A stretch of DNA of 64,000 nt from Clostridia bacterium. GTDB lineage: Bacteria > Bacillota > Clostridia > Peptostreptococcales > Acidaminobacteraceae. Position 1 is the stretch's first letter, and every line of letters starts with the position of its first letter. The stretch covers positions 124,001-188,000 of the forward strand of contig JAGYOH010000001.1 in NCBI GenBank assembly GCA_018399635.1. The letters are read 5' to 3'. Below are positions 1 to 8,840 of the stretch, piece by piece. Both the position numbers and the translations under genes were made by a program. Below the pieces are notes generated by a model, which searched no databases, was not told the DNA's origin, and saw nothing but the letters and a program-made list of their open reading frames with translations.

Positions 1-477
1 AATGAAATAAGTCTTCATGCCGCTGATGTAGTGCTCCACTTTTTCCACGATCTCTTCAAAACTGTGGTTCTTGTCCATGAGTTCCTTGATCTTCAGAGCA
101 ATCAAAGCCTCACCGCCACCGGCGGTCTTGGAATCGAAAATATGAATCCTGCTGTCAGGATGCTCCTCCAGATACATGGATTTCGCCAGAATGGCACTGT
201 TGTAGGTGCCGCTGAGCTTGGAGGAGATCGTGATGGCGAAAACATCCCCCAGGGCCTTGAATCTGGCTATGAAATCATTCGGCGAAGGGCAGGCGGACCC
301 CGCCTTCTGGCTGGCCTTCATGTTCTTTCTGAACATGGCCAGATCGAGTTTCGGATCATCCACATACTCCACGCCATCGAGGAGCAGTTTGAAAGGGATG
401 ATATCGATCCCTAATCGTTCCTTCAGACTCTCGTTGAGATCAAGAGCACTATCGGCAATAATGTCGATGCGGATCAC
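1..477 (-). CDS. DegV family lipid-binding protein (5' part; 3' end outside the window)
   Basis: The visible N-terminal portion begins near IRIDIIADSALDL and carries the DegV signature ITISSKLSGTYNSA plus FDSKTAGGGEAL. DegV proteins bind fatty acids (FakB relatives) and usually work in the cytoplasm with a fatty acid kinase, which is not in this window. The start is unclear. GTG at 477 is chosen because homologues begin close to it, but the GGAGG motif (481-477) runs into that GTG. An in-frame ATG at 519 lies between the -35 and -10 boxes of a good promoter, so it would not be in that transcript. The gene reads away from hutI on the same strand. The family call is firm, the start is not. Confidence 0.85.
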   Translation of the reverse strand, partial: MIRIDIIADSALDLNESLKERLGIDIIPFKLLLDGVEYVDDPKLDLAMFRKNMKASQKAGSACPSPNDFIARFKALGDVFAITISSKLSGTYNSAILAKSMYLEEHPDSRIHIFDSKTAGGGEALIALKIKELMDKNHSFEEIVEKVEHYISGMKTYFI

Positions 478-498
478 CTCCAGGGTTTTATTGTATCT

Positions 499-527
499 AT
501 TATAAGGGATTTTCACCATTTGCACAA
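499..527 (-). promoter_or_regulatory. Putative sigma-A promoter of degV
   Basis: On the minus strand TTGTGC (527-522) and a perfect TATAAT (504-499) are separated by 17 bases. The predicted transcript would start about 15 bases before the GTG at 477, giving a very short leader. Confidence 0.55.
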
Positions 528-576
528 ACACGGATTGTCCCCCGGACGGGAGACTTCTCTCAAAATTCCTTCCCGG

Positions 577-1839
577 TCAGCGCTGATAGATGATCCTGCC
601 CTTTTTGATGACGGTTTCCACGGTACTGACCCCGAAGTGGTAGGGAATGAATTCATAGGAGTCGAACTCGTGGATCAGTAGGTCCCCCTGCTTTCCGGGA
701 TCGATGCTGCCGATGATATGACTCCGGTCCAGGGCGGCGGCCCCGTTCAAGGTGAGGGCGGTCAGGGTCTCTTCGGGGGTCATCCCCATGTAAAGGGTGC
801 TCAAGGCGATGATGAGGGGGATCGATTCGGAGAAACAGCTGCCGGGGTTCATGTCCGTTGCCAGGGCCACGGCCAGTCCGCCGTCGATCATGTCCCTGGC
901 CCGGGCGTAGTCCGCCTTGAGACTGAAGGCGGTGAGGGGCAGCAGGGTCGCCACCACCTTGTTTTCCCTCATTTTCGCGATGCCTTCATCCGACACCTTG
1001 AGGAGATGGTCGGCGCTGACGGCACCGAATTCAGCGGCGAGTTCGGCCCCGCCCAGGGGATGGATCTCGTCGGCATGCATCTTGATCTTGAAGCCCAGGG
1101 CCCTGGCCGCCTCCAGGTAGATTCTCGAGGATGCCAGCTCGAAGATATTCTTTTCCGTGAAAATATCGGCAAATTCCGCAAGGTTTTCCTTTTTGATGAC
1201 CGGAAGGACCTCCTCCGCCATATAACGGATAAAGGCCATTTCCCCGCCTTCAAAGTCCTTCGGTACCGCATGGGGTCCCAGGAAGGTGGCCACCACCTCC
1301 AGGGGATGACGGTCCCCCAGGGCCCGGGTGGCTCTGAGCTGCTTCATCTCGGTCTCGAGGTCCAGGCCGTAGCCGCTTTTCCCCTCCACCGTGGTGACCC
1401 CGAAGCGCATCATGGAATCCAGCCGCCTCAGGCCCGCAGCCACCAGGTCCTCATACCCGGCTTCCCGGGTCTGGGTCACGGACTTGATGATGCCGCCTCC
1501 CCGGGCCATGATCTGTACATAGGAATCCCCCCGAAGCCGCCAGTTGTATTCATCCGCCCGGTATCCGCCAAAAATCACATGGGTGTGGGAATCCACAAAG
1601 CCCGGCGTCACGGTTTTTCCCCCGGCTTCGATGATGTCATAGTCCTCGAGCCTCAGCCCCCTGGTGATGTCGTCAAAATCCCCGACTCCGGCAATGGTCT
1701 CTCCTTCAACAAGGACCGAACCCCCGGGAATGACCCCGATTTCCTGCATTTCAGCGCCCTTTTTGCTTTCAAAGCCGCTGACCGTGACCACCTGGGACGC
1801 TTCTTTGATAATCAAACCTTTTTTATTCATAGTGACCAT
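577..1839 (-). CDS. hutI: Imidazolonepropionase
   Basis: 420 residues, full length for HutI. This cytoplasmic amidohydrolase converts imidazolone-5-propionate to N-formimino-L-glutamate in histidine breakdown. The metal site is visible as DSHTHVIFGG, then HADEIHPLGG and ATDMNPGS. The ATG at 1839 follows GGAG by five bases. It lies two bases downstream of ftcD, so the product of HutI is handed to the next enzyme of the same transcript. hutH and hutU are not in the window. Confidence 0.95.
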   Translation of the reverse strand: MVTMNKKGLIIKEASQVVTVSGFESKKGAEMQEIGVIPGGSVLVEGETIAGVGDFDDITRGLRLEDYDIIEAGGKTVTPGFVDSHTHVIFGGYRADEYNWRLRGDSYVQIMARGGGIIKSVTQTREAGYEDLVAAGLRRLDSMMRFGVTTVEGKSGYGLDLETEMKQLRATRALGDRHPLEVVATFLGPHAVPKDFEGGEMAFIRYMAEEVLPVIKKENLAEFADIFTEKNIFELASSRIYLEAARALGFKIKMHADEIHPLGGAELAAEFGAVSADHLLKVSDEGIAKMRENKVVATLLPLTAFSLKADYARARDMIDGGLAVALATDMNPGSCFSESIPLIIALSTLYMGMTPEETLTALTLNGAAALDRSHIIGSIDPGKQGDLLIHEFDSYEFIPYHFGVSTVETVIKKGRIIYQR

Positions 1840-1841
1840 CC

Positions 1842-2738
1842 CTACTCCATCAATCTTTTTTCCAGGACCTGGTCCACGCAGAAATCCTCAAGTCCCATGT
1901 AATATTCAGCAGAATGAATCAAGGCGTCCATGGGGACGAGTCCCACAATTTCGGAACCCACCACCGTCACGCCGTAGCGCCTGGCTTCGACCCGGATCAG
2001 TTCGAGAGCCCGGTAAAGGGGAGTCTTGGTGTAATCCGTGAGGTTCATGGAAACCTGACTGATTCCCCGGTCCCTGAGGGCGATGCCGATGGCCTTGACG
2101 AACCTGAGTCCTCCCGAGAGATTTCTCACATTGTGGGCGATCTTGTTGGCGACCTCGAAACTCGGCGTATCCAGATTCACATTGAAGGCGATCAGGGGCA
2201 TCCGGCAACCGATGGCCACGATGCCGCCGGTGGGATGGAGCTCCGTGCCGTAATCCGGTCGGAAGGCTTCGTCTTTGATTTTTTCGGCCATGCCCTCGAA
2301 CTGGCCCTTGCGAAGCCTGCCCAGATCCTCCCGGTGAGGGGCGGTGGCGCTCTTTTCATAGAGGAAGCTCGGCATCCCGTAATTTTCGTAGATCTCCTGG
2401 GCCAGGTCCCTGGAAAGGGCCACGGTCTCCTCCACGGTAATGTTCCTGATGGGAATCAGGGGAATCACATCCACCGCCCCCATCCGGGGATGCTGCCCCT
2501 GATGCTGTCTCAGGTCGATTTTTTCAAGAGCAATGCCGACGGCGGCGATGACGGCCTCCTTGATGGCCCCGGGTTCGCCGACAAGACTCACCACCATGCG
2601 GTTGTGGTCCTCATCATTGCTGTAATCAAGCATCTTGAGACCCTTTTTTCCCCTGAAGACATCGACGATGGCCTCAATCACTTCCTGGTCTCTTCCTTCG
2701 CTGAAATTCGGTACGCACTCCACCAATTGCTTATACAC
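1842..2738 (-). CDS. ftcD: Glutamate formimidoyltransferase, stand-alone transferase domain
   Basis: About 298 residues, matching only the formiminotransferase half of the bifunctional animal enzyme; no cyclodeaminase domain follows. It transfers the formimino group of formiminoglutamate to tetrahydrofolate, feeding one-carbon metabolism. Visible landmarks are VECVPNFSEGR at the N-terminus, the conserved HQGQHPRMGAVDVIP stretch and HPTGGIVAIG. The GTG at 2738 is chosen because GGGAGGG sits eight bases upstream. The start overlaps the end of the upstream dehydrogenase by eight bases, and hutI follows directly. Confidence 0.93.
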   Translation of the reverse strand: MYKQLVECVPNFSEGRDQEVIEAIVDVFRGKKGLKMLDYSNDEDHNRMVVSLVGEPGAIKEAVIAAVGIALEKIDLRQHQGQHPRMGAVDVIPLIPIRNITVEETVALSRDLAQEIYENYGMPSFLYEKSATAPHREDLGRLRKGQFEGMAEKIKDEAFRPDYGTELHPTGGIVAIGCRMPLIAFNVNLDTPSFEVANKIAHNVRNLSGGLRFVKAIGIALRDRGISQVSMNLTDYTKTPLYRALELIRVEARRYGVTVVGSEIVGLVPMDALIHSAEYYMGLEDFCVDQVLEKRLME

Positions 2739-3705
2739 CAAAAAATCCCTCCCCTTCACTCATTTTTTTATTTTTCAGAAATTCCAACATGTCCCCGGTC
2801 ATCTCATCCAGACCGAACTTCGGATTCCAGCCCCATTCCTCCCTGGCCACGGAATCGTCCAGGGAATCCGGCCAGCTGTCGGCGATGGCCTGTCTCACGG
2901 GATCCACTTCATAGGTGATTTCAAAGCCCTCGATCCGCTTGCGGATGGCGGCGGCGATCTCCTCCGGAGACAGACTCATGGCGGTGATATTGTAGGCGTT
3001 GCGGTGATGCAGACGATCCGGATCCGTTTCCATCAACTGCACCACCCCCTGGATGGCGTCGGGCATATACAGCATGTCCATTCTGGTGCCCCTGGCGATA
3101 TAACTGGTATAGGCTCCCCGGCTCACGGCTTCATGATAGATATGCACGGCATAGTCCGTGGTGCCGCCACCGGGCATGGCCTCCTTGGAGATGAGACCCG
3201 GGAAGCGGACGCCCCGGGTATCCACCCCGAAACGGGTGTGGTAGTAGTCACAGAGCAGTTCCCCCGACACCTTGCTCACCCCGTAAATGGTGCCGGGCCT
3301 CTGAAGGGTCACCTGGGGGGTCATGGTCCTGGGGGTCTGGGCGCCGAAAACGGCGATGGAGCTGGGAAAGAATACCTTGAGCTCTTCCTGCCGGCTGACC
3401 TCAAGGACATTGTAGAGGCCCTGCATGTTCACTTCCCAGAGTTTCTGCGGCATCTCCTCCCCCTTGGCCGAGAGAATCGAGGCCAGGTGAATCACCGTGT
3501 CCACCCGATGGCGCTTCACCATCCTGTGGAGGGCCGCGCCGTCAAGGACATCAAGGTTCTCATAGAGGCCCTCTTTGGCCACCGCCCCTGCTTTTTCAGT
3601 GCGATTGCTGGCAATGACCTTGTCAATGCCGTAGTCTTTTCGGAGGCGTTGGGTCAGCTCGGTTCCAATCTGGCCTAGAGCGCCGGTGATCAGTATTCTT
3701 TTCAC
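2731..3705 (-). CDS. SDR-type L-threonine 3-dehydrogenase
   Basis: About 324 residues of the extended short-chain dehydrogenase fold. NAD-binding GALGQIGTEL is at the N-terminus and the catalytic Tyr-x3-Lys appears as YGVSK. The RFPGLIS, GGGTTDYAV, MDMLYMPDAI and SWPDSLDD blocks match the epimerase-like threonine dehydrogenases (human TDH-like) rather than sugar epimerases. The reaction would be L-threonine to 2-amino-3-ketobutyrate. GTG at 3705 is preferred: GGAGG lies nine bases upstream. It is first in a three-gene operon with ftcD and hutI; the usual partner kbl is absent here. A UDP-sugar epimerase is the less likely alternative. Confidence 0.8.
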   Translation of the reverse strand: MKRILITGALGQIGTELTQRLRKDYGIDKVIASNRTEKAGAVAKEGLYENLDVLDGAALHRMVKRHRVDTVIHLASILSAKGEEMPQKLWEVNMQGLYNVLEVSRQEELKVFFPSSIAVFGAQTPRTMTPQVTLQRPGTIYGVSKVSGELLCDYYHTRFGVDTRGVRFPGLISKEAMPGGGTTDYAVHIYHEAVSRGAYTSYIARGTRMDMLYMPDAIQGVVQLMETDPDRLHHRNAYNITAMSLSPEEIAAAIRKRIEGFEITYEVDPVRQAIADSWPDSLDDSVAREEWGWNPKFGLDEMTGDMLEFLKNKKMSEGEGFFGV

Positions 3706-3744
3706 GATTTCCAACCTCCAAAATTCTTTTTCCACTCCTATTTT

Positions 3745-3773
3745 ATCATATCCCCCCTCACCTATTCAGACAA
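3745..3773 (-). promoter_or_regulatory. Promoter of the threonine dehydrogenase-ftcD-hutI operon
   Basis: Minus-strand TTGTCT (3773-3768), 17-base spacer, TATGAT (3750-3745), about 40 bases before the GTG start. It is back to back with the rightward mgtC promoter. Confidence 0.5.
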
Positions 3774-3787
3774 ATACCCGAAAAATA

Positions 3788-3816
3788 TTTCATCCGCTTC
3801 CTAAAGCCTATATAAT
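3788..3816 (+). promoter_or_regulatory. Putative promoter of mgtC-yczE
   Basis: TATAAT at 3811-3816 with TTTCAT 17 bases upstream (weak -35). The mgtC ATG follows 22 bases after the -10 box with AAGGAGG in between. Confidence 0.45.
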
Positions 3817-3837
3817 GGAAGCAAGGAGGACTTTCCC

Positions 3838-4497
3838 ATGGACATGCTAACAAGTTCCAGCGAAATGATTTTCAAACTGGTCGTCGCCATTCTCCTGGGG
3901 AGCATTGTCGGCATCGACCGGGAGTATTCAAGACGGCCTGCCGGACTGCGGACCCATATTCTGGTCATCGTGGGGGCGACGGTGGTCATGCACGCCAATC
4001 TCGCCCTGGTCCGCTTGTATCCTCATATCGATCCCGGCCGGTTCGGAGCCCAGGTCATCAGCGGCATCGGTTTTCTGGGTGCCGGCACCATCATCAAGGA
4101 AGGACCCACCATCCACGGCCTCACCACCGCCGCCAGTCTCTGGACCATCGCCGCCATCGGCCTGGCCATCGGCAGCGGCCAGTACGCTCTGGGAATCCTG
4201 GCCACCCTCATCACCCTGGTGGTGCTGAGGATCTTTTCCGGGCTGGAAAACCACTTCAAGGCCCGGTCCAAGGTCACCACCCTCTATCTCGAAACCAATG
4301 ATGAAACCGATGTCATCGACTACGTCCACCGGACCATCGATGAAAAGAACCTGGTCATCGTGGATCTTTCCAGCGATTATACCCAGGGCTATGGACACAG
4401 CCTGGTTATTAAGTTAAAATGTGAAGAAAAGCATTGCAAGGACTTGATCCAGGAACTGGCCAATTCAAAAAGGATCCTGAAAATCCGCATGCGTTAG
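3838..4497 (+). CDS. MgtC/SapB family membrane protein
   Basis: 219 residues. The N-terminal hydrophobic half holds the family blocks GSIVGIDREYSRRPAGLRTH and ISGIGFLGAGTIIKEG with four to five membrane helices. The C-terminal about 80 residues form a soluble ACT-like tail. MgtC proteins are linked to growth at low magnesium and to F-type ATPase inhibition in pathogens; that role is not shown here. The start ATG has AAGGAGG at good distance. yczE follows after nine bases, so the two are co-transcribed. Confidence 0.85.
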   Translation: MDMLTSSSEMIFKLVVAILLGSIVGIDREYSRRPAGLRTHILVIVGATVVMHANLALVRLYPHIDPGRFGAQVISGIGFLGAGTIIKEGPTIHGLTTAASLWTIAAIGLAIGSGQYALGILATLITLVVLRIFSGLENHFKARSKVTTLYLETNDETDVIDYVHRTIDEKNLVIVDLSSDYTQGYGHSLVIKLKCEEKHCKDLIQELANSKRILKIRMR

Positions 4498-4506
4498 GAG
4501 ATTTCA

Positions 4507-5184
4507 ATGAAAGCCTATATCCTCAGTCTCATGAAACCCCTTCCCCGTTTGATGTTCGGCTTTCTGGTCATCGCCATCGGGACCAACCTCATGGTGAATT
4601 CCGGTATCGGCCTCATGCCCTGGGGCGTTTTCCACTGGGGCCTCACCAACCTGCTTCCCCTGACCTTCGGTCAGGCCCAGCAGATCACCGGTCTGGTGAT
4701 CATCCTGGTGGCGACCTTCAATCGATTCTACCCCGGAATCGGCACCATCGGCAACATGATTTTCGTGGGCCTTTTCATCGATCTGGTGGCCTCCTTGAAG
4801 ATTCTCCCGGTGCCCGAGGGCTTTCTCCTGCAACTCCTGGTCCTGATGCTGGGGGTCACCCTCTTCGACCTGGGGGTCTATTACTACCTGAGCGCCGATC
4901 TTGGCGGCGGTCCGAGGGATTCCATCATGATTCTCTTTTCCGAGAAATCCATCTTCACCCCCGGTCAGGTGAAAATCATCATGGAAGTCACCGTGGCCGT
5001 CATCGGATTTTTCATGGGAGGTCTCCTCGGCATCGGCACCCTCATATCCGCCATCACCGGCGGGCTGATCCTGGACCTGATTTTCAAGTGGTTCAAGTAC
5101 AAGCCCGACAAGCGAAAAACCAACAATCTGGTCCTGAATTATCAAACCCTGGTTTCCCTGAAGGAGGCCGAACAGGACGCCTGA
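4507..5184 (+). CDS. YczE/YitT-like integral membrane protein
   Basis: 225 residues with about five predicted membrane helices and the family pattern GIGLMPWGVFHWGL near the N-terminus, then DLGGGPRDSIMI and a glycine-rich GLLGIGTLISAITGG. This matches the YczE/YyaS/YitT membrane family, whose biochemical function is unknown. An RBS (AGGAG) sits in the nine-base gap after mgtC. A terminator follows, shared with the convergent asnS. Confidence 0.75.
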   Translation: MKAYILSLMKPLPRLMFGFLVIAIGTNLMVNSGIGLMPWGVFHWGLTNLLPLTFGQAQQITGLVIILVATFNRFYPGIGTIGNMIFVGLFIDLVASLKILPVPEGFLLQLLVLMLGVTLFDLGVYYYLSADLGGGPRDSIMILFSEKSIFTPGQVKIIMEVTVAVIGFFMGGLLGIGTLISAITGGLILDLIFKWFKYKPDKRKTNNLVLNYQTLVSLKEAEQDA

Positions 5185-5186
5185 AA

Positions 5187-5247
5187 AAAAACTCCCCCTG
5201 ACCCGGGTCAAAGCCGTCCAGGCTTCACCAGGGACAAGGGGAGTTTT
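5187..5247. terminator. Bidirectional terminator between yczE and asnS
   Basis: AAAACTCCCC (5187-5197) pairs with GGGGAGTTTT (5238-5247), with a further small CCTG/CAGG pairing inside. A- and T-rich arms on both sides allow it to act for both convergent transcripts. Confidence 0.7.
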
Positions 5248-5251
5248 CAAT

Positions 5252-6640
5252 TTAAAATTCCGCTGATTTCGGGGTCCTTGGATAAGGAATCACGTCCCGG
5301 ATATTGCTCATGCCGGTGAGATACATCACCATCCGCTCAAAACCGAGACCGAATCCGGAGTGGACCGCTGTCCCGTACTTTCTCAGATCCAGGTACCACC
5401 AGTAGTCCTCCTCCTTCAATCCCATGGCCTTGATCTTGGCCATCAGCTCATCATAACGTTCCTCTCTTTGGGAACCGCCGATGATTTCACCGACACCCGG
5501 CACCAGAAGGTCCATGGCCGCGACGGTCCTGCCGTCATCGTTCATCCGCATGTAGAAGGCCTTGATTTCCTTGGGATAATCCGTGACGAAGACCGGCTTG
5601 CGGTAAACCTCCTCCGTGAGATAGCGTTCGTGCTCCGATTGAAGATCCGTCCCCCATTTCACAGGGTACTCGAAGGTCTTGTCCGCCGCCATGAGAATCG
5701 CCACGGCCTCGGTGTAGGTGATGTGGGCGAATTCAGCCTTGACCACCCGGTCGAGCCTCTCGAGAAGGCCCTTGTCGATGCGGCTGTTGAAAAATTCCAG
5801 TTCTTCCCTGGCGTGGTCCATGACGTAGCTGATGATGTATTTGATCATGTCCTCCGCCACCTGCATGTTGTCCTTGAGGTCCGCAAAGGCCATTTCCGGT
5901 TCGATCATCCAGAATTCCGCCGCATGCCGCGCCGTATTGGAATTTTCCGCCCGGAAGGTGGGGCCGAAGGTGTAGACATTGCGATAGGCCATGGCAAAGG
6001 CCTCCACCGCCAGCTGTCCACTCACCGTAAGATTGGTTTCCTTGCCGAAGAAGTCCCTGCTGTCATCCACCCGCCCCTCCTCGTCCAAGGGGGGATTCTT
6101 GAGATCGAGGGTGGTGACCCGGAACATTTCCCCTGCCCCTTCCGCGTCACTGCCGGTGATGATGGGGGTGTGGATATAGACGAAGCCTCTCTCGTTGAAG
6201 AATTGATGGATGGCAAAGGCGACCAGGGACCTCACCCTGAAGACGGCGCTGAAGGTATTGCTACGGGGTCTCAGATGAGCGATGGTTCTCAGGTATTCAA
6301 AGGTATGGCGCTTCTTCTGCAGGGGATAATCCTTGTCTGCTTCTCCGAGCATCTCAAGGGCCGTGGCCTGAATCTCAAAGGGTTGCTTGGCTTCAGGGGT
6401 CTCGACCAGGATTCCCGTCACCTGGATGGCTGAAGCAATCCCCCATTTTCCCGCCGCCTCGAAATTATCGATTCCCGAATCGTACACCACTTGGATGTTG
6501 TTGTAAAAACTGCCGTCATTGAGCTCGATGAACCCGAAGGCCTTCGACGAGCGATTGGTTCTGATCCAACCCCTCAGGACGACTTCTTTGCCAGAATAGG
6601 CCCTGCTGTCACTGACTATTTCCTTCACCAGAACTTCCAC
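5252..6640 (-). CDS. asnS: Asparaginyl-tRNA synthetase
   Basis: 462 residues, the usual bacterial AsnRS length. An N-terminal OB-fold anticodon-binding domain ([11 protein letters not shown]) is followed by the class II catalytic core, with motif 2 around [11 protein letters not shown] and motif 3 [15 protein letters not shown], ending in IPYPRTP. The open frame extends upstream, but GTG at 6640 is preferred because GGGAGG lies seven bases before it and the encoded protein then starts as in homologues. The gene is monocistronic between a promoter (6732-6760) and the 5187-5247 terminator. Its presence beside GatCAB (61-63 kb) means two routes to Asn-tRNA may coexist. Confidence 0.96.
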   Translation of the reverse strand: MEVLVKEIVSDSRAYSGKEVVLRGWIRTNRSSKAFGFIELNDGSFYNNIQVVYDSGIDNFEAAGKWGIASAIQVTGILVETPEAKQPFEIQATALEMLGEADKDYPLQKKRHTFEYLRTIAHLRPRSNTFSAVFRVRSLVAFAIHQFFNERGFVYIHTPIITGSDAEGAGEMFRVTTLDLKNPPLDEEGRVDDSRDFFGKETNLTVSGQLAVEAFAMAYRNVYTFGPTFRAENSNTARHAAEFWMIEPEMAFADLKDNMQVAEDMIKYIISYVMDHAREELEFFNSRIDKGLLERLDRVVKAEFAHITYTEAVAILMAADKTFEYPVKWGTDLQSEHERYLTEEVYRKPVFVTDYPKEIKAFYMRMNDDGRTVAAMDLLVPGVGEIIGGSQREERYDELMAKIKAMGLKEEDYWWYLDLRKYGTAVHSGFGLGFERMVMYLTGMSNIRDVIPYPRTPKSAEF

Positions 6641-6731
6641 TTCGATCCCTCCCGAAAAATCACATTTAGAATCCTCAGACCCGGATCGGGGTCTTGAAAT
6701 CCATTTCACACAGGCAAAAACCACAGCCTTA

Positions 6732-6760
6732 ATTATAGTACACTCCCTCCGGAAAGTAAA
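6732..6760 (-). promoter_or_regulatory. Promoter of asnS
   Basis: Minus-strand TTTACT (6760-6755), 17-base spacer, perfect TATAAT (6737-6732). The long 5' leader (about 85 bases) holds no recognised T-box sequence. Confidence 0.5.
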
Positions 6761-6780
6761 CCGGGGGCCCGGGCCGGCGT

Positions 6781-7356
6781 CTAGAGCCTGCTTTGGGGCA
6801 ATTCCCCCTTGAGAAGAGACTCTTCGAGGCTTCTCCTGGTCCCGGGCTGCTCTCTGAGGCGGTAAGCCTCAGGGAGCTTGGAGGGATCCCCGTATTCGCC
6901 CACCGCCACCAGGGCGATGAGCTCCAGGTTGTCGGGAATCGCCAGGGCCTCGGCCAGAGCCGACCTTGAAAATCCGGCCATGGCATGGGTCACCAGGCCC
7001 CGACGATGGGCTTCAAGTGAAAAATAACCCCAGGCCGTTCCAGTGTCAAAGGCGGCCCACCGGTTGTCCTTGCCCTTGTGCTGGAACTGTTTGTGGTAAA
7101 GGAAAAGGACGTAGGCCGGCACCTCCTGATTCCACTCCCGATTGGCGGTGGCCAGATAGCTTTTGAGCCGGGTCACCTGACCGGCCTCATGAAAAAGAAC
7201 AAAGCGCCAGGGCTGTTCGTTGAAACAGCTCGGCGCATAGCCGGCCGCCTCGACGAGGGCCCTGAGGTCCTCCTCCTTGACAGGGGTCGACTTGAAGGCG
7301 CGCGGTGACCATCTTTCCTTGATACTGTCCATAATGTCGTAATTGAATGTTCTCAC
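6781..7356 (-). CDS. Nitroreductase family flavoprotein
   Basis: 191 residues with the FMN-binding start of the family ([12 protein letters not shown], then [18 protein letters not shown]) and the later [11 protein letters not shown] block. Such enzymes reduce nitro or quinone-like compounds with NAD(P)H, and the natural substrate is unknown. The GTG start at 7356 is supported by GGAGG six bases upstream. It lies 30 bases downstream of the SRAP gene on the same strand and probably ends that transcript. Confidence 0.88.
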   Translation of the reverse strand: MRTFNYDIMDSIKERWSPRAFKSTPVKEEDLRALVEAAGYAPSCFNEQPWRFVLFHEAGQVTRLKSYLATANREWNQEVPAYVLFLYHKQFQHKGKDNRWAAFDTGTAWGYFSLEAHRRGLVTHAMAGFSRSALAEALAIPDNLELIALVAVGEYGDPSKLPEAYRLREQPGTRRSLEESLLKGELPQSRL

Positions 7357-7386
7357 TGTATTCCTCCCATGGTCCGTGTTCCGCCT

Positions 7387-7962
7387 CTACCCCTCTGCCA
7401 TCGAGAGATTTTCGTGACGGCAGGTTCCAAGTCCCTCGAGGAGACCCCCGGGATCCTCCTGATTCAGCCAGGCGGCAAGATCTTCTCTTCTAAGAATGAC
7501 CGGCATGCGGTGATGGATTCCGGCGATATCCGGCTGGGCCTCCCGGGTCAGGATCACCGCCGCGGGAAGCCGTTCCTGGCCCACCCTGAACCAGTTGTAG
7601 ACCCCCGCCATGAAAAAAATTTCCCCGGCCAGGTGAATCCTCCGTTTGATCTTCTTCGACCCCGACTTTTCCCATTCGAAATAGGCGGTGGCGGGAATCG
7701 CCACCCTTCTGCGAACCACGGCCTCGGCAAAAGTTCTTTTATCCTCGATGCCCTCGATACGGCCGTTGATCAGGAGTCTTTTTGAAAAATCATAGGCCAT
7801 CCCCCAGGTCATCGCCCTGAAACCCTCCGCCTGCAGGACCAGCATCCTGTCGGAGGGGTAGATCTCCCCCCTCTTGAAGTCAAGGGGGCTTTCATCAAAA
7901 TCAGTCCCCAGAAGCCTGTTGACGGCAGGGGGATCCTGATCGAAAAAATACCGGCCGCACAT
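7387..7962 (-). CDS. SRAP/HMCES-type abasic-site processing protein
   Basis: 191 residues, slightly shorter than YedK. The invariant N-terminus MCGRY is present, so Cys2 is available to crosslink to abasic sites in single-stranded DNA. The catalytic Glu appears in AYFEW, and the active-site His in HHRMPVIL. The family shields abasic sites and was once called SOS-associated peptidase. ATG at 7962 has AGGAGG at eight to nine bases. It lies 16 bases after the NapH-like gene in the leftward cluster. Confidence 0.92.
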   Translation of the reverse strand: MCGRYFFDQDPPAVNRLLGTDFDESPLDFKRGEIYPSDRMLVLQAEGFRAMTWGMAYDFSKRLLINGRIEGIEDKRTFAEAVVRRRVAIPATAYFEWEKSGSKKIKRRIHLAGEIFFMAGVYNWFRVGQERLPAAVILTREAQPDIAGIHHRMPVILRREDLAAWLNQEDPGGLLEGLGTCRHENLSMAEG

Positions 7963-7978
7963 GGGCGTGTCCTCCTTT

Positions 7979-8470
7979 TCAGCGGTCCTTCAAGTCTGAC
8001 TGCCTCGCCAGGCCGACGCTGAAATCCAGCAACCGGCTCAAGGGACAGAAATAGCGGCACCAGATTCTCTTGCCGTAGAGTTCCTGGATCAAAAGAGATC
8101 CCAGAAGACTCCCCCACATCAGAATCAGAATCCTGAACCAGAGGGTAGCGGTGGTTCCCTCAGCCACATGAAAGCCGCTGAGTCCCAGCAGCAAGCCCCA
8201 AAAGACCATGACCACGCCCAGACCGACCCTTCTCATGATTCCGGGATCAAAGGATTTCACCGGGTTTTTTTGTGAATAGCCCGTATCCTGGGCCAGGGCG
8301 ATGGGGCACATGTGGCGGCAATAGCTCCTTTTTTTGTGAAAAAAGGTCAGAATCACCGCCAGACCGAAGACCAGATAGAGGGTGAACCAGAGTCTCAGGA
8401 CGCACATCATCAAAAAAACCCAGACAAAAAAAGCCACGCCCACGGTCTTTTCGTAAAGCAGTTTATTCAT
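7979..8470 (-). CDS. NapH/polyferredoxin-like membrane Fe-S protein
   Basis: 163 residues with four predicted membrane helices and two cysteine clusters of the CxxxCP type, CRHMCP (about residue 50) and CRYFCP (near residue 140), as in the NapH/NosR/CcoG group. No classical CxxCxxCxxxCP ferredoxin motif follows, so this is a short version. It overlaps the thioredoxin gene by eight bases, implying translational coupling and a shared redox job at the membrane. The electron donor and acceptor are unknown. Confidence 0.65.
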   Translation of the reverse strand: MNKLLYEKTVGVAFFVWVFLMMCVLRLWFTLYLVFGLAVILTFFHKKRSYCRHMCPIALAQDTGYSQKNPVKSFDPGIMRRVGLGVVMVFWGLLLGLSGFHVAEGTTATLWFRILILMWGSLLGSLLIQELYGKRIWCRYFCPLSRLLDFSVGLARQSDLKDR

Positions 8471-8789
8471 AGATCATCCCGTAGTAGCGGCCGATGGCCT
8501 CAGCCACCTCCGGTACGCTGATGGTTCTCGCCCGTCTGAGGGTTTCCTTGCCCTCGACGAAGAGGATCAGGGTGGGTACCACGAAGACGCCGTATTCCCC
8601 CACCAGGGCGGGTTCGACATCCGCCTCGGCCCGGACGCCCTGAATTTTCGGGTAGTTCTGCATCATCTTCTCCACCTTCGGGAAAAGGTCCTTGCAGACA
8701 TTGCAGTCGGTGGTGGTGAAATAGGCCAGGGTCATGGCGTTCCCGGCGATCATCGCCCTGATGGGCTCCAATTGGTTCACGGTTTGCAT
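8463..8789 (-). CDS. Thioredoxin-like protein with CNVC active site
   Basis: 108 residues with the thioredoxin fold: TTTDCNVCKDLFPKVEKMM supplies a CxxC redox site (CNVC rather than CGPC), and VPTLILFVEGKE carries the cis-proline. No signal peptide is seen, so it is cytoplasmic. RBS AAGGTG precedes the ATG. It is 51 bases after the Gx transporter gene and overlaps the NapH-like gene, so all belong to one leftward unit. Confidence 0.82.
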   Translation of the reverse strand: MQTVNQLEPIRAMIAGNAMTLAYFTTTDCNVCKDLFPKVEKMMQNYPKIQGVRAEADVEPALVGEYGVFVVPTLILFVEGKETLRRARTISVPEVAEAIGRYYGMIYE

Positions 8790-8840
8790 AAGTCACCTTC
8801 TTTTAAAATTTTCTTTCAAGGGTATCCTTCATCAAGCCCT

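Noticed and set aside
718-1902. 394-codon open frame on the plus strand opposite hutI
   Set aside because: Low-complexity Gly/His/Pro-rich translation with no RBS; it mirrors the GC-rich third positions of hutI.
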